This document shows, piece by piece, positions 37,746 to 46,652 of a stretch of 64,000 nt of DNA. Where the stretch lies: contig NZ_BMIG01000019.1 in NCBI RefSeq assembly GCF_014641715.1, positions 1-64,000 of the forward strand, read 5' to 3'. Position 1 is the first letter of the stretch, and each line of letters opens with the position of its first letter. This DNA comes from Polaromonas eurypsychrophila (GTDB taxonomy: Bacteria; Pseudomonadota; Gammaproteobacteria; Burkholderiales; Burkholderiaceae_C). A program made the position numbers and the translations under genes. Under the pieces are notes generated by a model, which was not told the origin of the DNA, made no database searches, and saw nothing but the letters and a program-made list of their open reading frames with translations.

Positions 37746-39583
37746 ATGACATGGCTTTTCGCTGCCTGACCGACATAGCGGCGCTTGAGCGCATCCCTTA
37801 CGACCAGGCCATTCCCGCACGCACAACCTATGGACTGATCGAAAACGCCGCTCGCTGCTTTGGCAAGCGCGATGCGTTTCGGTTTTTGCCCAGTGGCGAC
37901 TTGCAAGCGCAGCCGCAATGTGTGAGCTACCGCGAACTGCTGTCGCAGATTCGTCGCGCGGCGAATCTGTTTCGCTCACTCGGTGTTGGGCCAGATGATG
38001 CGGTCGCGATCCTGGCGCCCAACATTCCTGAAACGCAATTCGCGCTGTGGGGCGCGCAGGTGGCAGGCAAGGTCTGTCCCATCAACTATTTGCTGCAACC
38101 CGACCATATCGCCGCCTTGCTTAAGGCGTCCGGGGCCTGTGTCATCGTGGCGCTCGGCCCCAACGAGAAACTCAATCTCTGGCCGACGCTGGATAAAGTT
38201 CTGGCACTGCATCCGGTGCAGGTGCTGCAGATTCGGGTAGGCGATCATGTCGCGCCCGATGTGCTGGTGTTCCAGGATCTGCTCGGGCAGCAAAGCGACA
38301 CGCTGGCTTTTGAACCCAAGCTCACGCCCGACCGCATTGCCGCCTGTTTTCATACCGGCGGCACCACCGGCGCCCCCAAGCTGGCCCAACACACACACGG
38401 CAACGAGGCACACACCGGGTGGTTCTCGCACTTTTTTTACGGCTTTGACGAACAGACGGTCGAGATCAACGGTTTTCCGCTGTTTCACGTGGCTGGCGCT
38501 TTTGTCTACGGTCTGTCGCTGCTGGCCATAGGCGCGACCCAGGTGCTTCCCACGCTGGTCGGCATGCGCGACTCCGACTTTCAGAAAAACTACTGGAAGT
38601 TCTGCGAGCGTGAGCAGGTGACCGCGCTGGCCTGTGTGCCGACCATCCTGGCGACGCTGGTGAACCTGCCCGTCGATGCGGATATTTCTTCGGTGCGGGT
38701 AGCCTACACCGGCGGTTCGCCGCTGCCCACAGAATTGGCGCAGCAGTTTGAAAATAAATGCGGCATCCCGGTGCGCAACATCCTCGGCATGACCGAGTGC
38801 GCGGGTCTTGTTTCCATCGAGCCGGCAGCCGCACCGCGCGTGCCGGGTTCCACCGGGCTGCGCCTGCCTTACACCGAGGTGCGCGCTGTGCCCTGGCGCG
38901 ATGGCGCGGCGCAACTTCATGAAAACTGCAGTGCGGGGCAGACCGGTGTCATCGTGCTGCGCGGCCCGCATGTGAGTCCTGGGTATACCGACAAGGCTCG
39001 CAATGTGGGGATGTTTGAAGGTGCCTGGCTGGTGTCCGGCGACCTCGGTCATCTGGATGTGCAAGGCTACATCCACATCACAGGCCGCGCCAAGGACGTG
39101 ATCATTCGCGGTTCGCACAACATCGACCCCGGCCTGGTGGAAGATGCTTTTCTGGCTCATCCCGCGGTGGCGCTGTGTGCGGTGGTCGGCGAGCCTGACG
39201 CCTACGCCGGCGAGTTGCCGGTTGCTTTTGTCACCCTCAAACCAGGCATGCACTGTGAGCCTGCTGACTTGCTGGCCGAGGTCGCACCGCAGGTTTATGA
39301 GCGGCCCGCCACACCCAAACGCGTGACCATTGTTGACGTCATGCCTTTGACCGCAATCGGCAAGATATACAAGCCGGCGTTGCGCCTGCTGGCTATGGAA
39401 ACCAAACTTGCGGAGATGCTGGTGGACGTGCAGGGTGCAAGCGTGCGGGGCGAGGAGCGCAAGGGCAGCTTGGTGGCGGTGGTGACGCTTGCATCTGCGC
39501 CCGGCCATGCGCTGGAAAGCCGCCTGCGCGAGCGGCTGGCGGCCATGGCCATCGTGATGGAGTTCGTGTTCACCGCCGCCTGA
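37742..39583 (+). CDS. Acyl-CoA synthetase, AMP-forming
   Basis: 613-aa acyl-adenylate-forming ligase. AMP-binding FHTGGTTGAPKLAQHTHG near residue 200, NGFPLFHVAGAF near residue 240, MTECAG near residue 343 and the hinge GDLGHLDVQGYIHITGRAKDVIIRGSHN (split near residues 420-445). Start ATG 37742 overlaps the amidohydrolase stop by 4 bases, so the two are translationally coupled. The substrate is not clear; being the second CoA ligase at this locus, it may accept a related acid or a product of the pathway. Confidence 0.88.
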   Translation: MNDMAFRCLTDIAALERIPYDQAIPARTTYGLIENAARCFGKRDAFRFLPSGDLQAQPQCVSYRELLSQIRRAANLFRSLGVGPDDAVAILAPNIPETQFALWGAQVAGKVCPINYLLQPDHIAALLKASGACVIVALGPNEKLNLWPTLDKVLALHPVQVLQIRVGDHVAPDVLVFQDLLGQQSDTLAFEPKLTPDRIAACFHTGGTTGAPKLAQHTHGNEAHTGWFSHFFYGFDEQTVEINGFPLFHVAGAFVYGLSLLAIGATQVLPTLVGMRDSDFQKNYWKFCEREQVTALACVPTILATLVNLPVDADISSVRVAYTGGSPLPTELAQQFENKCGIPVRNILGMTECAGLVSIEPAAAPRVPGSTGLRLPYTEVRAVPWRDGAAQLHENCSAGQTGVIVLRGPHVSPGYTDKARNVGMFEGAWLVSGDLGHLDVQGYIHITGRAKDVIIRGSHNIDPGLVEDAFLAHPAVALCAVVGEPDAYAGELPVAFVTLKPGMHCEPADLLAEVAPQVYERPATPKRVTIVDVMPLTAIGKIYKPALRLLAMETKLAEMLVDVQGASVRGEERKGSLVAVVTLASAPGHALESRLRERLAAMAIVMEFVFTAA

Positions 39584-39592
39584 CCGTCGGCG

Positions 39593-40210
39593 CTACCAGC
39601 CGCCGCTGGCCAGCCACTGCTCCAGCAGCTCGAAGGTTTCCACGCCCCAAAAAGGTTCGCCGTCCACCACCACGGTGGGAGAGCCGAAAATGCCGGCTTT
39701 CAGCGAAGCGTCGACTGCGCTGCGCAGTCCTTGTGAAGCTTCCGGGCTGCTTATGCCTTCCTGCAGGCGTTGCCTGTCCAGTCCCGCAGGCAAGGCGATA
39801 GATGCCACGGCTTCGGCGCTTGACAGGTCGCGGCCTTCAGCCCAGTAGGCATGGTAGATCGCGTGGGCCAGCGGCGCCGCAAGTTCGGGCTGTTGCTGTT
39901 TGACCCAGTGAAAAGCGCGACCTGCCGCGCGCGGGTCCATCACCGGGTCGTCGAGCTTGCGTTGCATCTGCAAACCATGACATCGCATATAGCGCAGCGC
40001 ATCGCGCCGGATGTAGTCGCCCTTGAGCGGCGTATCGAGCAGGGGCTTGAGGCCCATGACCTTGAGCACCGAGACACCGAGCAACATGGCATGCCACTGA
40101 ACGCTGCGCCGATGCCGCGCAGCCATCTCCTCGATACGCAGCGAAGCGAAGTAGCCGAAGGGCGAGATGAAGTCGAAGTAGAAGTGCAGGGGCGCGGACG
40201 ATGTGCTCAT
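39593..40210 (-). CDS. DsbA-family 2-hydroxychromene-2-carboxylate isomerase-like protein
   Basis: 205-aa thioredoxin-fold protein of the HCCA isomerase / kappa-GST group: HFYFDFISPFGYFASLRIEEMA at the N-terminus (the SP motif replacing CxxC) and FGSPTVVVDGEPFWGVETFELLEQWL at the C-terminus. The named enzyme acts in naphthalene breakdown with glutathione, but many relatives have other roles. It converges on the acyl-CoA synthetase with 9 bases between stops and is followed upstream by the Gfo/Idh gene on the same strand. Confidence 0.86.
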   Translation of the reverse strand: MSTSSAPLHFYFDFISPFGYFASLRIEEMAARHRRSVQWHAMLLGVSVLKVMGLKPLLDTPLKGDYIRRDALRYMRCHGLQMQRKLDDPVMDPRAAGRAFHWVKQQQPELAAPLAHAIYHAYWAEGRDLSSAEAVASIALPAGLDRQRLQEGISSPEASQGLRSAVDASLKAGIFGSPTVVVDGEPFWGVETFELLEQWLASGGW

Positions 40211-40224
40211 TGCGCTAGCGTAGC

Positions 40225-41241
40225 TCAGGACGCGATGGAAACGGCGGCTCCGCGATGGGACGATTCCATCATGGCCGCGATCAGCCGCTGCACTTGCAAG
40301 GCGGAACGCCCTGTGATGGCCGGCTCGGTGTGGCTGCGGATCGCCGTCACAAAATCCAGCAGCACCGCGCGGTGAAACGCGTGGTCAAAAGCCATGGGGT
40401 TGGCGCCTGAACCCGTTGCCTGCCGGACTCCGACCTGGATCTTGCGGCCATCCGTCAGTTCGGCGCGCAACTCACCGGCTTCCAAGGTGGCGCTTCCCTG
40501 CGCGAAGTTCAGCGCGATGCGTTCCGGAAAACCGGGCCAGGCCGCAGTTGTTGCATCGATATTGCCAATCGCCCCGTTCGGGTAACGCAGCACGGCCGCT
40601 ACGGTGTCTTCACATTCCATGCGGTGCGCAGGGCTGGTGCCGGCCATGGCCAGCACCCTGTCGGGCATACCGGTCAGGCTCAGCATGAGGTCGAGGGTGT
40701 GGATGGCCTGCGTCATCAGTACGCCGCCGCCGTCGCGCGCCAGGGTGCCCCGGCCTGGCTCGTTGTAATAAGTTTGCGGCCGCCACCAGCGGATGCTGGC
40801 CGACGCGCTGAGCAGTGGCCCCAGACTGCCGTCCTGGATCAGCCGGGCCAGCGCCAGCGAGGCGTCGCGTATGCGGTGCTGCAGCATCACGGCCAGTTTT
40901 ACGCCGTTTTGTTCACAGATGGCCACCATCTGCTCGGCTTTTTCCAAACTGACATCCAGCGGTTTTTCGACCAGCACATGTTTGCCGGCCCGCGCGATCC
41001 GCTCGACGATTTCCCCGTGGCTGTTGGGCGGCGTAAGCACCAGCACGGCCGCGATGGTTGCGTCCTCAAGAATATCTTCCAGCCGCGTGCTGGTGACGGC
41101 TCCTGCGGGGAGGTGCAGCGCCGCGAGCTTGTCGGCGCTGCGTGCCACCACGCGCGCCAGTGTCACTTCAGTGTCCAGATCCCGGATGCTCTGCAGGTGC
41201 GGCGCCGAGGCCTGCCCGGCGCCCACCATCCCGATTCGCAT
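40225..41241 (-). CDS. Gfo/Idh/MocA-family oxidoreductase
   Basis: 338-aa NAD(P)-dependent oxidoreductase. N-terminal Rossmann motif MRIGMVGAGQASAPHL, catalytic-region motif VLVEKPLDVSLEKAE near residue 90 (EKP lysine), and the C-terminal beta domain with MTQAIHTLDLM. Enzymes of this family act on sugars, inositols or their derivatives. ATG 41241 is chosen as start. It lies between the Bug receptor and the isomerase-like gene on the minus strand, with short spacings; being near the uronate cluster, a sugar-acid substrate is plausible. Confidence 0.86.
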   Translation of the reverse strand: MRIGMVGAGQASAPHLQSIRDLDTEVTLARVVARSADKLAALHLPAGAVTSTRLEDILEDATIAAVLVLTPPNSHGEIVERIARAGKHVLVEKPLDVSLEKAEQMVAICEQNGVKLAVMLQHRIRDASLALARLIQDGSLGPLLSASASIRWWRPQTYYNEPGRGTLARDGGGVLMTQAIHTLDLMLSLTGMPDRVLAMAGTSPAHRMECEDTVAAVLRYPNGAIGNIDATTAAWPGFPERIALNFAQGSATLEAGELRAELTDGRKIQVGVRQATGSGANPMAFDHAFHRAVLLDFVTAIRSHTEPAITGRSALQVQRLIAAMMESSHRGAAVSIAS

Positions 41242-41257
41242 CGCGCCGCGAACCGCT

Positions 41258-42247
41258 TTAATCAAGCTTGATGCCGGCGACCTTGATGACCTGTGCCCAT
41301 TTTTCAACTTCGTTTTTCTGGAATTCGGTCACATGGGCTGGCGTCATGGTCGAGCCCTGCATGCCCAGGCCTTTGAGGCGCTCCTGGAACTCTGCGGTCT
41401 GCAGAATCTTCATGACTTCTTCATGCAGCTTGTCCACGATAGGTTTGGGCGTGCCCGCCGGCACGAACAGGCCTTGCCATGAGGTCACTTCAAAGCCCGG
41501 AACGCCGGACTCTGCGACGGTAGGTACGTTCGGGAAAGCTTCCAGGCGCTTGGACGAACTCACGGCCAGCGCGCGCAACTTGCCGCTGGTGATGTGCTGG
41601 GCTGCGACCACGGAGGTGTCGAACATCATATCCACCTGGCCGCTCATCACGTCCGAGATGGCCGGGCCGCTGCCCTTGTAAGGCACGTGGATGAACTGCG
41701 TGCCCGACTTGAAGCCCAGCATCTCCAGCGCCATGTGCTGCGAGGTGCCGCTGCCCGCCGACGCGGACGAAATGGTCCTGGGTTTGGCCTTGGCCGCGGC
41801 CAGCACGTCCTGCAGCGTCTTGTAGGGACTTTTCTCACCGACGACAAGAATCACCGGGTTGGAGCCGATCAGCACGATGGGGGTGAAAGACTTGACCGGG
41901 TCATAACCGAGCTTGGGATACAGGCTGACGTTGATGGCATGCGAGCTGACGGTGCCGCCCACCAGGGTGTAGCCATCGGCCGGCGCGCGCGAGCCCTGTT
42001 CGGAACCGATGCTGCCGCCCGCGCCGCCCTTGTTCTCGATGACGAGCGTGGTGCCCAGCGTGGTGCCTAGCTTTTGCGCGATCAGCCGTGCCAGGATGTC
42101 GGTGGTGCCGCCAGCCGGAAAGGGCACCAGGTAGGTGATGTTCTTGGCCGGCCATTTGTCCTGGGCCCAGGCGGGCAGGGCGGCCGTGCCCAGCGCAAGG
42201 GGAAGAGCGAGGGCGACGGCAGAGTGGATCAGGGTGCGCCGTTTCAT
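41258..42247 (-). CDS. Bug-family (TTT/TctC-like) binding protein
   Basis: 329-aa periplasmic receptor with signal peptide (IHSAVALALPLALGTAALPAWA). Motifs: ITYLVPFPAGGTTDILARL near residue 37, VIENKGGAGGSIGSEQ near residue 68, PADGYTLVGGTVSSHAIN near residue 90. Start ATG 42247 follows GGAG. No permease genes adjacent. It is followed by the Gfo/Idh gene and preceded by the GntR gene across 173 bases that hold no gene. Confidence 0.92.
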   Translation of the reverse strand: MKRRTLIHSAVALALPLALGTAALPAWAQDKWPAKNITYLVPFPAGGTTDILARLIAQKLGTTLGTTLVIENKGGAGGSIGSEQGSRAPADGYTLVGGTVSSHAINVSLYPKLGYDPVKSFTPIVLIGSNPVILVVGEKSPYKTLQDVLAAAKAKPRTISSASAGSGTSQHMALEMLGFKSGTQFIHVPYKGSGPAISDVMSGQVDMMFDTSVVAAQHITSGKLRALAVSSSKRLEAFPNVPTVAESGVPGFEVTSWQGLFVPAGTPKPIVDKLHEEVMKILQTAEFQERLKGLGMQGSTMTPAHVTEFQKNEVEKWAQVIKVAGIKLD

Positions 42248-42420
42248 GGTGTCTCCTGGATGATGGAAGGCAAAACCGTTCTTGACCGGTCTTGGCCTGA
42301 CCGAAGACATCGCGGGCTAACAGGGAAAAGGGGGTCAGAAAAGATCAGTTATCGTACAACTGCACTAGTGAACACCCATGGGGGAATTCCCTTGTCACCA
42401 TGAAAACAGCCTCTTGGCCT

Positions 42421-43185
42421 TTAGATGCCGGTTGAAGCGTCCTGGGTTTGTCCCTTGCGCAGCCTCTCGCGGCTGTTCGACAAATGGGTTCGCATCGCCG
42501 CCCTGGCCGCTTCCGGGTCCTGGCTGCGGATGGCGTTGTAGATGTTCTCGTGCTCGCCGTTGACGCGCTGTAGATAGAGCAGTCGGCCTTCCGGCGCGCT
42601 TTGCGGTGTGTTCACACGTGTGCGCGGGATGATCATGGTGCCGAGGTAGGTCATCAGGTCCTCAAAATGGCGGTTGCCGGTGGCACGCGCCACTTCCATA
42701 TGAAACTGGAAGTCGGGTGGCACCGCGTCGGAGTCCGCGTGGATGGAGTCCTGAAAGGCCCGCAGCGCGGTAGCCATGGCCTCCAGATTTTCCGTGCTTC
42801 TCCTCTGGGCGGCCAGGCCTGCCGCCTCGGTTTCAAGGCTGATGCGCAGCTCCAGCACGGAAATCACATCGTTGACCGTGGCGAAGTCGGCCGCCGCAAT
42901 CTTGAAGTTGCCAGCGTCCCGGCTCAGGATCACGAACGTGCCGATGCCGTGCCGTGTTTCGACCAGGCCGGACGCCTGCAGTTTGGAAATCGATTCACGC
43001 ACCACCGTCCGGCTGACGTCGAAACGGACCATGATTTCGGCCTCGGTCGGCAGTTTGTCACCGGGCTTGAGCTGTCCGTCGCGGATGCTGGCCGCCAGGC
43101 TTTCGACAATTTCAGTTACCAGCCCGCGCGGCCGCCGCATGCGCGGGGCTTCGTCGGAAAGGGCAGGCAGCAGGTTCGATTCCAT
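42421..43185 (-). CDS. FadR/GntR-family transcriptional regulator
   Basis: 254-aa regulator. The N-terminal winged helix has LKPGDKLPTEAEIMVRFDVSRTVVRESISKLQ (split about residues 40-70) and VETRHGIGTFV; the C-terminal FCD domain holds metal-ligand-like residues in FQFHMEVARATGN near residue 160 and NGEHENIYNAIRSQD near residue 215. Such regulators often sense sugar acids. It is divergent from uronate dehydrogenase, the first gene of the pathway it most likely represses. Confidence 0.9.
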   Translation of the reverse strand: MESNLLPALSDEAPRMRRPRGLVTEIVESLAASIRDGQLKPGDKLPTEAEIMVRFDVSRTVVRESISKLQASGLVETRHGIGTFVILSRDAGNFKIAAADFATVNDVISVLELRISLETEAAGLAAQRRSTENLEAMATALRAFQDSIHADSDAVPPDFQFHMEVARATGNRHFEDLMTYLGTMIIPRTRVNTPQSAPEGRLLYLQRVNGEHENIYNAIRSQDPEAARAAMRTHLSNSRERLRKGQTQDASTGI

Positions 43186-43263
43186 CGGGTTGACTCGGAG
43201 TAGGGGTTTGCCTTGATGACCGCAGAAAGCTCTTGACAGTTAAAAGGGTGTCACTAGAATTCC

Positions 43264-43277
43264 TTGTCATCAGACAA
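43264..43277. promoter_or_regulatory. TTGTC-ATCA-GACAA palindrome, candidate GntR operator
   Basis: A perfect 5-bp inverted repeat in the 186-base region between the GntR gene and udh. A related but imperfect sequence (GTTATCGTACAAC, near 42347) lies between the Bug receptor and the GntR gene. FadR-type operators are short symmetric sites of this kind. Confidence 0.5.
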
Positions 43278-43371
43278 CGTATGACTGATGTGTTGATCGA
43301 TTAAAGCGACTGTAGCAAACCTAACGAAAAAGTCCAGTGTTTGCGCCAGCAGAGTTTCCTCAAAGACAAAG

Positions 43372-44181
43372 ATGACTATCAAGGCTCACGAAAAATTACT
43401 GCTGACCGGTGCTGCCGGCGGCCTGGGCCAGGCCCTGCGCGAACGGCTCAAGGCCAACTGTGCCACCCTGCGCTTGTCGGACCGGGTCAGCCTCGGCGAT
43501 GCGGGTAGCCAGGAAGAAATCATGCTTGCCGACCTGGCCGATGCCGCAGCCGTGGACGCGATGGTGCAGGGCGTGGATGCCATCGTCCATCTCGGCGGCG
43601 TGTCGGTGGAGGGGCCCTTTGGCCCCATCCTGCAAGCCAACATCCTGGGCCTGTACAACCTGTATGAAGCCGCGCGCAAACATGGCGTCAAACGCGTGGT
43701 GTTTGCCAGCTCCAACCACGTCACCGGCTTTTACCGCCAGAGCGAAACCATCAACGCCGATGCGCCGGCACGCCCGGACGGCATGTACGGCCTCAGCAAG
43801 GCCTTTGGCGAAGACCTGTCGCGCTTCTATTTCGACCGCTACGGTATTGAAACCGCCTGCGTGCGCATCGGCTCCTCCTTTCCCGAGCCTAAAGACCGGC
43901 GCATGCTGGCCACCTGGCTCAGCTTCGACGACCTGCACCGCCTGATCACGGCCTGCCTGACGACACCGGTTCTCGGCCACAGCATTGTGTTCGGCATGTC
44001 CGACAACGCGGTGACATGGTGGGACAACAGCCGCGCCCGGCACATCGGCTACGTCGCCAGGGACAGCTCGGACATCTTCCGCGACGCGGTCTATGCGCGC
44101 ACGTCCGCACCCGACCTCACCGATCCCGCCGTGCAATTCCAGGGCGGCGGTTTTGTCAAGGCCGGCCCGTTTGCGGATTGA
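43372..44181 (+). CDS. udh: NAD-dependent uronate dehydrogenase
   Basis: 269-aa extended SDR enzyme that oxidises D-galacturonate or D-glucuronate to the aldaro-1,5-lactone. Rossmann motif LLTGAAGGLGQAL near residue 9; ASSNHVTGFYRQ near residue 111; active-site YGLSK near residue 140; RIGSSFPEPKDRRMLATWLS near residues 167-186; MSDNAVTWWDN near residue 205. These agree with characterised uronate dehydrogenases across their length. First gene of the uronate oxidation operon. Confidence 0.93.
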   Translation: MTIKAHEKLLLTGAAGGLGQALRERLKANCATLRLSDRVSLGDAGSQEEIMLADLADAAAVDAMVQGVDAIVHLGGVSVEGPFGPILQANILGLYNLYEAARKHGVKRVVFASSNHVTGFYRQSETINADAPARPDGMYGLSKAFGEDLSRFYFDRYGIETACVRIGSSFPEPKDRRMLATWLSFDDLHRLITACLTTPVLGHSIVFGMSDNAVTWWDNSRARHIGYVARDSSDIFRDAVYARTSAPDLTDPAVQFQGGGFVKAGPFAD

Positions 44182-44185
44182 TCTG

Positions 44186-45079
44186 ATGAGCACTCAGGCA
44201 CAACTGCTGGTGGACAGTCGCAATGGCACCGGCGAAAGCCCGGTCTGGCATGGCGGCGAGCAGGCCTTGTACTGGGTCGATATTCCTGCGCGCAAGCTGT
44301 GCCGCTGGCAATCTGGAGACGGCACTGTCACCCACTGGGAAACGTCTGAAATGCTGGCATGTATTGCCCAGGGCGGTGCACCGGGCTGCTGGGTGGCGGG
44401 CATGGAAACCGGCATCTTTGAATTGCAGGCACAGTCCGGCGGCCAGCTAACCAGTCGTCTGCTCGGCGGCGTGACCCATGCGCAGCCCGGTATGCGTTTC
44501 AACGACGGCCGCTGCGACCGCCAGGGCCGCTTCTGGGCCGGCACCATGGTGATGAACATGGGCCTGGCATCACCGGCCGGTGCCCTGTACCGTTTTCACC
44601 CAGGCACCGCAGTGGAAAAAATGCTGGACGGCTTCATCACACCCAACGGCCTGGGCTTCAGCCCCGACGGCCGCACCATGTACCTGTCCGACTCGCACCC
44701 TTCGGTGCAGATGATCTGGGCTTTTGATTACGACACTTCCACCGGAACGCCGTCAAACCGCCGGGTGTTTGTGGACATGAATCCGCTGCCTGGCCGACCC
44801 GACGGCGCCGCCGTGGATGAAGACGGTTGTTACTGGATTTGCGGCAACGATGCCGGGCTGGTGCACCGCTTCACACCCGATGGCAAGCTGGACCGCTCCT
44901 TGCCCGTACCCGTCAAGAAGCCAGCCATGTGTGCCTTTGGCGGCGCCGGCCTCGACACCTTGTTCGTGACATCGATTCGCCCCGACGGAGTCGATGTGTC
45001 TGACCAGCCGCTGGCCGGCGGTGTGTTTGCGTTGCGCCCCGGCGTGCGCGGACTGCCCGAAGCCGCGTGTTCGCTTTAA
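44186..45079 (+). CDS. SMP-30/gluconolactonase family aldarolactonase
   Basis: 297-aa six-bladed beta-propeller lactonase. Metal ligands of the family are visible: the glutamate in GTGESPVW near residue 16, asparagine in ITPNGLGFS near residue 150 and aspartate in GRPDGAAVDEDG near residue 203; RFNDGRCDRQGRFWAGTM near residue 103 is typical. It should open the galactaro- or glucaro-1,5-lactone made by uronate dehydrogenase (UxuL-type). Start ATG 44186, 4 bases after the udh stop; the upstream frame overlaps udh. Confidence 0.88.
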   Translation: MSTQAQLLVDSRNGTGESPVWHGGEQALYWVDIPARKLCRWQSGDGTVTHWETSEMLACIAQGGAPGCWVAGMETGIFELQAQSGGQLTSRLLGGVTHAQPGMRFNDGRCDRQGRFWAGTMVMNMGLASPAGALYRFHPGTAVEKMLDGFITPNGLGFSPDGRTMYLSDSHPSVQMIWAFDYDTSTGTPSNRRVFVDMNPLPGRPDGAAVDEDGCYWICGNDAGLVHRFTPDGKLDRSLPVPVKKPAMCAFGGAGLDTLFVTSIRPDGVDVSDQPLAGGVFALRPGVRGLPEAACSL

Positions 45080-45115
45080 AAAAGTTTCCCAACCACCACC
45101 ACTACAGAGGATGAC

Positions 45116-46090
45116 ATGAAGATTAAAAAGACACTGTTTGCTGTTGCTGCCGCACTGGCAATGGTTCCCATGGCCAGCCAGGCCCTTGAGTTCCGTTCCT
45201 CTGACGTCCACAACAGCGAGGAATACCCCACCGTTACCGCCGTCAAGTTCATGAGCGAACACCTGAAAAAGGCCAGCGGCGGCAAACATTCGATCAAGGT
45301 TTTCAACAAGGGCGCCCTGGGCTCTGAAAAAGAAACCGTGGACCAGGTGAAGATTGGCGCGCTCGACATGACGCGCGTCAACATCAGTCCGATGAACTCC
45401 ATCTGCGCCAAGACGAATATTCCGGTGCTGCCTTTCCTGTTCCGCTCGGTCGATCATCTGCACAATGTGCTGGACGGCCCGATTGGCGAGGAGATCGCCA
45501 AAGACTGCGAAGCTCAGGGTTTCATCCTGTTGGCCTACTACGACTCCGGCTCACGCTCGGTTTACAGCAAAAAACCCGTCAAATCGATTGCCGACACCAA
45601 GGGCATGAAAATTCGCGTGCAGCAGTCAGACCTGTGGGTCGGTGTGGCCACCGCCATGGGTGCCAACCCCACGCCCATGCCGGCCGGTGAGGTGTTGACC
45701 GCGCTGAAGACCGGCCTGGTCGACGCCGCTGAAAACAACTACCCGTCCTACGGATCCGGCTTCCGCCATTTCGAGGCGGCCAAGTACTACAACAAGACCG
45801 AACACTCGATGGCGCCAGAAGTGCTGCTCTTTTCCAAGCTCATCTGGGACAAGCTACCCAAGGCAGAACAGGACATGGTCCGTGCCGCTGCCAAGGCGTC
45901 GGTCCCCTTCAACCGCCAGGCATGGGCTGCCTACGAGAAGAAAGAGCTGGACATGGTCAAAGCCGCCGGCACGGAGATTGTCGAAGTCGACAAAAAGTCC
46001 TTCCAGGACGCGATGACACCGGTGTATGACAAGTTTGCCGGCACGCCCGACATGAAGCGCCTGGTCAAGGCCGTGATGGACACCAAGTAA
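45116..46090 (+). CDS. TRAP substrate-binding protein (DctP family), uronate locus
   Basis: 324-aa periplasmic receptor, signal peptide [17 protein letters not shown]. DctP signatures: [30 protein letters not shown] (split near residues 142-170, with the ligand-binding arginine in KIRVQ) and [21 protein letters not shown] near residues 203-223. Given its neighbours it probably binds galacturonate, glucuronate or an aldarate. A strong hairpin separates it from the permease genes. Confidence 0.93.
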   Translation: MKIKKTLFAVAAALAMVPMASQALEFRSSDVHNSEEYPTVTAVKFMSEHLKKASGGKHSIKVFNKGALGSEKETVDQVKIGALDMTRVNISPMNSICAKTNIPVLPFLFRSVDHLHNVLDGPIGEEIAKDCEAQGFILLAYYDSGSRSVYSKKPVKSIADTKGMKIRVQQSDLWVGVATAMGANPTPMPAGEVLTALKTGLVDAAENNYPSYGSGFRHFEAAKYYNKTEHSMAPEVLLFSKLIWDKLPKAEQDMVRAAAKASVPFNRQAWAAYEKKELDMVKAAGTEIVEVDKKSFQDAMTPVYDKFAGTPDMKRLVKAVMDTK

Positions 46091-46105
46091 ATCCCTGGTT
46101 TCCTG

Positions 46106-46135
46106 AACTTCCCGGCGCCGCGCCGCCGGGAAGTT
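46106..46135 (+). terminator. 11-bp perfect hairpin between dctP and dctQ
   Basis: AACTTCCCGGC (46106-46116) pairs exactly with GCCGGGAAGTT (46125-46135) around an 8-nt loop. It follows dctP by 15 bases, has no T-run, and recalls the dctP-dctQ hairpin of the first TRAP operon. It probably protects the dctP message and lowers permease expression. Confidence 0.7.
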
Positions 46136-46157
46136 GTTCCCCTTACCGGAGCCGCAC

Positions 46158-46652
46158 GTGCTTTTTTATACCCGCTTTTGCGCCCTGTTGTCCAAGCTCA
46201 GCCTGATGCTTGCGGTGGCCGGGCTGATCGTCCTGATCGCCTGTGTGCAATACCAGGTGGTTGGCCGCTACGTTTTCAACGACACCCCCACCTGGGCTGA
46301 AGCCCTGGCCTTGCTGCTGGTTCTGTACATCACGGCGCTGGGCGTGGCCGTAGGTGTGCGCGACGCAGGGCATATCGGCATGGACTCGATTGTGAGTCTG
46401 TTGCCTGAAAAATTCCGCCTGAAGCTGGAGATCGTCATTCACCTGCTGGTGGGCCTCTTCGGCGCCCTCATGGTGCAAAACGGCTGGTTGTGGACCACCA
46501 TGAAATGGAACGACAAAAAACCCATGCTGTCGGTTCCTTCCGGCCTTGATTTTCTGCCGCTGGTGATTGCCGGCGTGCTGATCGTCCTGTTTTCTATCGA
46601 ACATATTATTGCCCTGCTGCAGGGCAAAGAGGTGATTCCCGCATGGAACTGA
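46158..46652 (+). CDS. TRAP small permease (DctQ family), uronate locus
   Basis: 164-aa four-helix membrane protein: LMLAVAGLIVLIACVQYQVVGRYVF, TWAEALALLLVLYITALGVAVGVRDAGHIGMD and two further helices. Start set to GTG 46158, which has GGAG 6 bases upstream; the TTG at 46134 lies inside the preceding hairpin. Overlaps dctM by 10 bases. Confidence 0.88.
   Translation: MLFYTRFCALLSKLSLMLAVAGLIVLIACVQYQVVGRYVFNDTPTWAEALALLLVLYITALGVAVGVRDAGHIGMDSIVSLLPEKFRLKLEIVIHLLVGLFGALMVQNGWLWTTMKWNDKKPMLSVPSGLDFLPLVIAGVLIVLFSIEHIIALLQGKEVIPAWN

Noticed and set aside
46134-46157. TTG start for the second dctQ
   Set aside because: The TTG lies inside the preceding hairpin and has no ribosome site; the GTG at 46158 has GGAG 6 bases upstream.
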